Below are positions 59,508 through 64,000 of a DNA stretch of 64,000 nucleotides, in pieces. The notes under the pieces are model-generated. The model made no database searches, was not told where the DNA came from, and saw only the letters and a program-made list of their open reading frames with translations. This stretch comes from Ruminococcus flavefaciens (GTDB taxonomy: Bacteria > Bacillota > Clostridia > Oscillospirales > Ruminococcaceae), in assembly GCA_023662725.1 (NCBI GenBank), contig JAMPIL010000003.1, forward strand, positions 1 through 64,000, written 5' to 3'. Numbering within the stretch: the first letter of the stretch is position 1; every line of letters begins with the position of its first letter. The position numbers were made by a program, and so were the translations under genes.

Positions 59508-62500
59508 TCACATCAATTTTATCGGTATAGTTTTTCTCAGCTCAAATGAATAAAGAAACGCTTCTTTCACTCTTTTTTTAGAAGTAAGCTCAATAGCAGA
59601 TTTATAAAGTCTTAGCTGAACATTGTATCTTTCTGCAAGCTTTTCCGCAGAAACTCCGTGATCAGATTTGTAATCGACAATAACGATTCCGTCCTCCTCT
59701 TCAAACATAAGATCAACGATTCCTTTTATCATTCCGTCCGACTTCTTTAAAAGTTCCATAAGCTCATTTTCAATTTCAAGCTGAGCTACAGCGACCATAA
59801 ACTTTTTTTCACGCCAGACATTTTTGGCAGATATCATCCTTAAATATAATTCGCTGTCAAAAAATGCAGCAACGTTCTTTATGTTAATAGAATCTGCCTG
59901 AGTCTGATTTATATACCCCATTTCCGTCATATGAACAATCTCATATTCAGGATCTTCTTTCGCATTGTCAAAATCGCAGTACTGAAAAAATGTATGTATA
60001 GCCGTACCACGCTCTGCTCCGGTAAGACGAGAAGCGGATGTGAGGAATTTCGGACGTTTCAGTCTGAAATCAAATTCCTCTTCCTTTTCAAATTTTTTAG
60101 TAATCTGTGTAACACTAAGCTTGGCAGGCAGCTCTGAAAGAGAAGAATCATAATCCGAATGAATCATTTCATTTATATCCCTGCATATTTCCGGATCAGA
60201 TTCAGCTTCCGCCTCGATCAGTTCACTTTCTTCAACGCAGTTATCTTTGACTTCATTAAATTCAAACTCAAAAATTGGTTCAGAATTCTCTGAAATTGCA
60301 GAAACTTCTTCACTGCTGCAAATCTCAAGACGCTCGGCAGCTTCAGCAAATCCGTCAGCTTTTATCAATGAAAGCCATATCCAGTCCGCAAAACATTCGG
60401 CTTCTTTAACCGCATCGCTTATATTTCCATGACATAAAATACATTGTTCCAGATTCGCTCTTATTGATTTCCGGTTCTTTTCACCGAATTTAAGATTAAT
60501 AAAAAGTTTCTGCTTTGCTCTTGTCATAGCAACATACATAAGACGCATTTCTTCGCTTTTAGTATTATTTTTCTCTTCTTCGCTGAGCATAGTCTGCTGA
60601 AAGGTTTTATATTTTCTCAAAAGCTTGGGATCGTATAATCTGTAACCGATCCGTCCGTCATCCGAACACATTACGGCTTTTGAATCGTACATAAACTCGT
60701 GCGAAGTTTCAGCAATAAATACGAATGGATATTCTAATCCCTTTGAACCATGATGAGTTTGTATTGAAACATAATCGCCCGATGCTGCTGAAGTCTTTCC
60801 CTGAGAAAAATCACCGTTTTCCATTACACGATCGATATGCCTTAAAAATCCTCCAAGACCGCCAAGACCTTCGGCAGCAGCTGAATTTTCATAATTCTGA
60901 GCATATTGTATAAGCAAACGCAGATTTGCTCTTTTTTTCTCGCCGTCACTGTAAAGCTGCATAACAGAAATAAAGTCGGTTGTATCATAAATTGCACTGA
61001 TAAGTTCTCCTATGGTCATCGTAACAGAATCAAGGCGAAATGAATCCACAGCGCTGAGAAAATCCTTGCAGCGTTCAATGAAAAACATATCGCAGAGTTC
61101 ACCGTATTCTCCCTGTGAAATTTCAAGAAGAACGGAATATATCGGTCGGGAATTATCCAGTGATTTTATAAAAGCCATTTCCTGAATGCTGAACATATAC
61201 ATCGGCGAAGTCATTACAGCCATCATAGAAATATCAAGCAGAGGATTGTTTATTATTCTCAGAAGATCTATCAAAAGCGCTATTTCACGTGACTTTAGAT
61301 ATCCCTTTTCTCCGCTTCCCTTCGCAGGAATTCCTCTCTTGTTAAGCTCTTCGGCATAAACGTTTATATAATCGTTTGCTCTTACAAGAACGCAGAAATC
61401 AGACGGTCGGCAGGGACGTTTTTTCCCTCCGGCAGTTATGACCGGTACACCGCTTTTTATCATTTCAGCAATTTTTACGGCAGTGCAAACGGCTTCCGGA
61501 TTTTTTTTCTGAAAAATATTTTGCTGTGAAGTTTTCTTTTCATTTTCGGAAGAATCATCATCAGAAACTTTATCCAAATCAGTATTTATAAAGGAAATAT
61601 GAGTGCGGCATTCCTTGTTATAGGGCTCATAATCCTTTGCGCCGAAGTAGAGCATTTCATTTTCGTTATAATCAATATCTCCACACTGCTCCGTCATTAT
61701 CTGACTAAATATAAAATTTACGGAATCTATCACCATTTTCGAGCTTCGGAAATTTCTGTTAAGGAAAATCGCTTTATTCGGACAGGAGCTTTCTTCGCTG
61801 TACGGTTCGGAACTTTTAAGAGTTGCTATAAAATTTCTTGGATTGGCAAGCCGGAAACGATAAATCGACTGCTTTACATCTCCTACAAGAAAAGCGTTAT
61901 CGCCGTACATCGGCTTTCCATTCGAATCATGCTTATAATTTTTTGAAATAAGCTTGAAAATCAGATCCTGTTTATTATTGGAATCCTGATATTCGTCGAT
62001 CATGATAATATCGTAATATTCAGCAGTTCTTACCGCCGTTTCAGATGGAATTATTCTTCCGTTTTCATCTGTCTCAGCAAGAATCTCCAATGCAAGCCGT
62101 TCGCCGTCATCAAAGCTTATTGCGTTTTTCTCACATTTCCTGCTCCAGATAATTTCCTGATATTTTTTCAGAATCTCTATAAGAACGACTGTTACTTCCC
62201 TTGATTCTTCAAAATCTCCCTCGACATTTTTAAGTATTGATACCGATTCACAAGCCGTTTTCTTCATTTTGGTTCTTTTCGCTTTATAAACATCTCGAAG
62301 TTTAGCATTACATGGAGTTTTTGCCGTTACTCTTGGCAAATCCGAAAAATTAAGAAGCCTTGTATTTTCATCCTCCGACGGAAAACGTCCGCTTTTAATA
62401 ATTCCGAACAGCTCTGAAATTTTGTCACAATCATCCTCTGCAATTGCAAAAGATTTTTTCGCCTGTGCGTAACCCTCTATATCCGGAAATATATCTTTTA

Positions 62501-63191
62501 TCATACCAAGACATTCATCCGCAAGACAAAACGCTTTTTCAAGCTTTTTCGCAACATACTCCATCAGGAAATCAAAATAAACAGAATCGTTTAATTTTTT
62601 ATTATATTCGCTTTCAGCCTTTTCAAACCATTTTTCTCTTAGAGCAACTGAAGCAAGAAAATTATCCGCAAGCTGTATAACTTCAATAAGAGATCTCTCA
62701 TTTTTGATACAGAAGCGATCGTATAAGAAAGATATTTTTTCATAGTCGTTTTCACTGTAATAATCGAAAAGCTCCTCCATAGCCTGAGCTTTCAGTATCT
62801 TGGATTCCGATTCATCAAGAATTGAAAATCCGGAGGTTACTCCCTGATCGGTAATATTATCTCTTATCAGTTCAAAGCAAAATGAATTTATAGTTGAGAT
62901 TTTCGCATTTTGAAGAAGAGTCTGTTGTTTCAAAAGATGTCTGTTAAACGGATCTTCATTTATCATCGCTCTTAAATTCATATCAAGACGCTTTTTCATC
63001 TCTGATGCAGCGTCGTTGGTGAACGTAACAACAACCATTCTGTCTGCTCTTATCCCTGAATCCGGATCGGAAATCAATTTCGCAAGACGTTCTGTTAAAA
63101 CAGATGTTTTTCCGCTTCCGGCAGCGGCAGATACGATAACGGACGAACCTCTTGCATTTATAGCATTTTCCTGCTGCTGTGTCCATGCCAT
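59508..63191 (-). CDS. addA: ATP-dependent helicase/nuclease subunit A
   Basis: AddA is the 3'-5' helicase and nuclease subunit of AddAB, the Firmicutes counterpart of RecBCD, which resects double-strand breaks. The 1227-residue product has Walker A SAAAGSGKTSVL (about 19-30), the UvrD-type motifs DEYQDSN, LVGDVKQSIYRFR, GLEYPFVFIAE and MYVAMTRAKQKL, and a C-terminal RecB-like nuclease domain with GIVDLMFEEED..IVDYKSD. It starts three bases after addB. Confidence 0.96.
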   Translation of the reverse strand: MAWTQQQENAINARGSSVIVSAAAGSGKTSVLTERLAKLISDPDSGIRADRMVVVTFTNDAASEMKKRLDMNLRAMINEDPFNRHLLKQQTLLQNAKISTINSFCFELIRDNITDQGVTSGFSILDESESKILKAQAMEELFDYYSENDYEKISFLYDRFCIKNERSLIEVIQLADNFLASVALREKWFEKAESEYNKKLNDSVYFDFLMEYVAKKLEKAFCLADECLGMIKDIFPDIEGYAQAKKSFAIAEDDCDKISELFGIIKSGRFPSEDENTRLLNFSDLPRVTAKTPCNAKLRDVYKAKRTKMKKTACESVSILKNVEGDFEESREVTVVLIEILKKYQEIIWSRKCEKNAISFDDGERLALEILAETDENGRIIPSETAVRTAEYYDIIMIDEYQDSNNKQDLIFKLISKNYKHDSNGKPMYGDNAFLVGDVKQSIYRFRLANPRNFIATLKSSEPYSEESSCPNKAIFLNRNFRSSKMVIDSVNFIFSQIMTEQCGDIDYNENEMLYFGAKDYEPYNKECRTHISFINTDLDKVSDDDSSENEKKTSQQNIFQKKNPEAVCTAVKIAEMIKSGVPVITAGGKKRPCRPSDFCVLVRANDYINVYAEELNKRGIPAKGSGEKGYLKSREIALLIDLLRIINNPLLDISMMAVMTSPMYMFSIQEMAFIKSLDNSRPIYSVLLEISQGEYGELCDMFFIERCKDFLSAVDSFRLDSVTMTIGELISAIYDTTDFISVMQLYSDGEKKRANLRLLIQYAQNYENSAAAEGLGGLGGFLRHIDRVMENGDFSQGKTSAASGDYVSIQTHHGSKGLEYPFVFIAETSHEFMYDSKAVMCSDDGRIGYRLYDPKLLRKYKTFQQTMLSEEEKNNTKSEEMRLMYVAMTRAKQKLFINLKFGEKNRKSIRANLEQCILCHGNISDAVKEAECFADWIWLSLIKADGFAEAAERLEICSSEEVSAISENSEPIFEFEFNEVKDNCVEESELIEAEAESDPEICRDINEMIHSDYDSSLSELPAKLSVTQITKKFEKEEEFDFRLKRPKFLTSASRLTGAERGTAIHTFFQYCDFDNAKEDPEYEIVHMTEMGYINQTQADSINIKNVAAFFDSELYLRMISAKNVWREKKFMVAVAQLEIENELMELLKKSDGMIKGIVDLMFEEEDGIVIVDYKSDHGVSAEKLAERYNVQLRLYKSAIELTSKKRVKEAFLYSFELRKTIPIKLM

Positions 63192-63193
63192 AT

Positions 63194-64000
63194 TTATTCC
63201 TCCTCTCCTTCAGAAACATCAATTTTTCGGCTGAGAATTTCTTCCGCTTCAGCAACGCTTTCCGCGTCAGGAGTTTTAAACCTTTCCAGACGGGAATTAT
63301 CACATATATTCACATATCCGCAGTATTCGCAAGGATTTTCTTTCTTTTTCACAAGGGGTTCCGCCTCGGCATCTCCGCTTAAGAGAGATTCAGCCATTTT
63401 TATAAGTTTTGAATATGTGAAATCCCTCAGCTTTTTTATGCTTTCTTTGGATATACAAGTTGAATACCTGTCAAATTCTCCTGATTTAAGCAGTTTTACC
63501 GGAATATATTTTCCTCCGATACCGCTTTCCATTGCTTCAAGGACAGTTTTGTCACTTATAACAAGTCCGCTTGTTTTCAGCTCGGAATTAAGAACCGAAC
63601 TATTCAGGCTATCTATCTTATAGTCGTCAGATTCAACTGTTGAGATCTGAATCGGAGAGTAAAGCACTCCCGCCGGCTCGTAATTTTCATAAACTCCGCC
63701 CTTATCTGTTGCCGCAAAAAGATATAGAAGCATCTGTAAATCTATTCCGCTGCCAAGTGTAACGGGAGTAATTTTCTTCTGGCTGCTCTTATAATCGACG
63801 ATACAAATATAATTTTGTCCATTAACCTCGCATATGTCAACTCTGTCAACAATTCCGCCGAAAGTGAGTTTATATTTTTTTCCAAAATCAAGAACCACTG
63901 CATTTTTATCACGCATATCCAGCTCAAAAGAGTGCGGCGTAAACGAGGAATTCATGAGAGATTGCTGAGTATGAAGAAAAACATTAGTCAAACGTTCAGC
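63194..64000 (-). CDS. addB: ATP-dependent helicase/nuclease subunit B, C-terminal part
   Basis: The frame is open through the window edge, so only the last 268 residues are visible. They carry the AddB nuclease domain: LTFGGIVDRVDI, ICIVDYKSSQKKI (D-ExK type), GIDLQMLLYLFA, and the iron-sulfur Cys cluster in PCEYCGYVNIC. The usual AddB length is about 1100-1200 residues. It precedes addA in the same operon. Confidence 0.93.
   Translation of the reverse strand, partial: AERLTNVFLHTQQSLMNSSFTPHSFELDMRDKNAVVLDFGKKYKLTFGGIVDRVDICEVNGQNYICIVDYKSSQKKITPVTLGSGIDLQMLLYLFAATDKGGVYENYEPAGVLYSPIQISTVESDDYKIDSLNSSVLNSELKTSGLVISDKTVLEAMESGIGGKYIPVKLLKSGEFDRYSTCISKESIKKLRDFTYSKLIKMAESLLSGDAEAEPLVKKKENPCEYCGYVNICDNSRLERFKTPDAESVAEAEEILSRKIDVSEGEEE

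Noticed and set aside
1..64000. CRISPR arrays, rRNA genes, transposase genes
   Set aside because: No regularly spaced direct repeats, no rRNA segments and no transposase motifs were seen on reading the window.

Overview
The window looks like a low-GC chromosomal segment from a fibre-degrading, cellulosome-forming Ruminococcus (Oscillospiraceae, Firmicutes). This is inferred from a secreted GH9-dockerin-GH16 enzyme, a second dockerin protein, a CotH-type lipoprotein, strong A/G-rich Shine-Dalgarno sites, TTGACA/TATAAT promoters and a Firmicutes gene complement (tig-clpP-clpX, addAB, rbgA, LTA synthase). No species can be fixed from the sequence alone.

1-4.6 kb is the right end of a decayed prophage. 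It holds an HNH/NUMOD4 remnant, a ribbon-helix-helix repressor with paired operators, a terminase C-terminus, replication and recombination genes broken by stops, frameshifts and deletion fusions (rusA, ssb tail, DUF1351, YqaJ exonuclease), a plus-strand integrase remnant, and a tRNA 3' end that marks the probable attachment site.

4.8-17.2 kb concerns the cell surface and wall. A three-gene operon encodes a CotH lipoprotein, a 1366-residue von Willebrand A protein and an Ig-like membrane protein. After it come a broken beta-lactamase-family gene, an amidase with an SH3 tail, a D,D-carboxypeptidase homologue that has lost all three active-site motifs, a small membrane protein and a dockerin protein.

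17.3-33.2 kb mixes housekeeping and accessory genes: glyA, a SUKH immunity-type gene, zinc-ribbon proteins, a Nudix hydrolase, rarA, a MATE exporter, an acyl-CoA ligase, tcdA, an ECF S component, metY, tRNA-Gln, cysK, a DUF2798 gene behind a folded leader, a thioesterase and an AraC regulator. Three copies of a ~110-125 bp repeat sit directly behind genes in this stretch.

33.3-37.4 kb is a beta-glucan utilisation pair: the exported GH9-GH16 enzyme and a cytoplasmic GH5 enzyme, preceded by the AraC regulator. 37.5-64 kb is mainly core machinery: a Clp ATPase, a 50-residue Cys-rich peptide, tig-clpP-clpX, a cluster from thrC through yraN, rnhB, rbgA and two signal peptidases to rplS, a radical-SAM pair with cdd and a DUF896 gene, an SDR, an HD hydrolase, an LTA synthase-like sulfatase, an HtrA protease and addBA.
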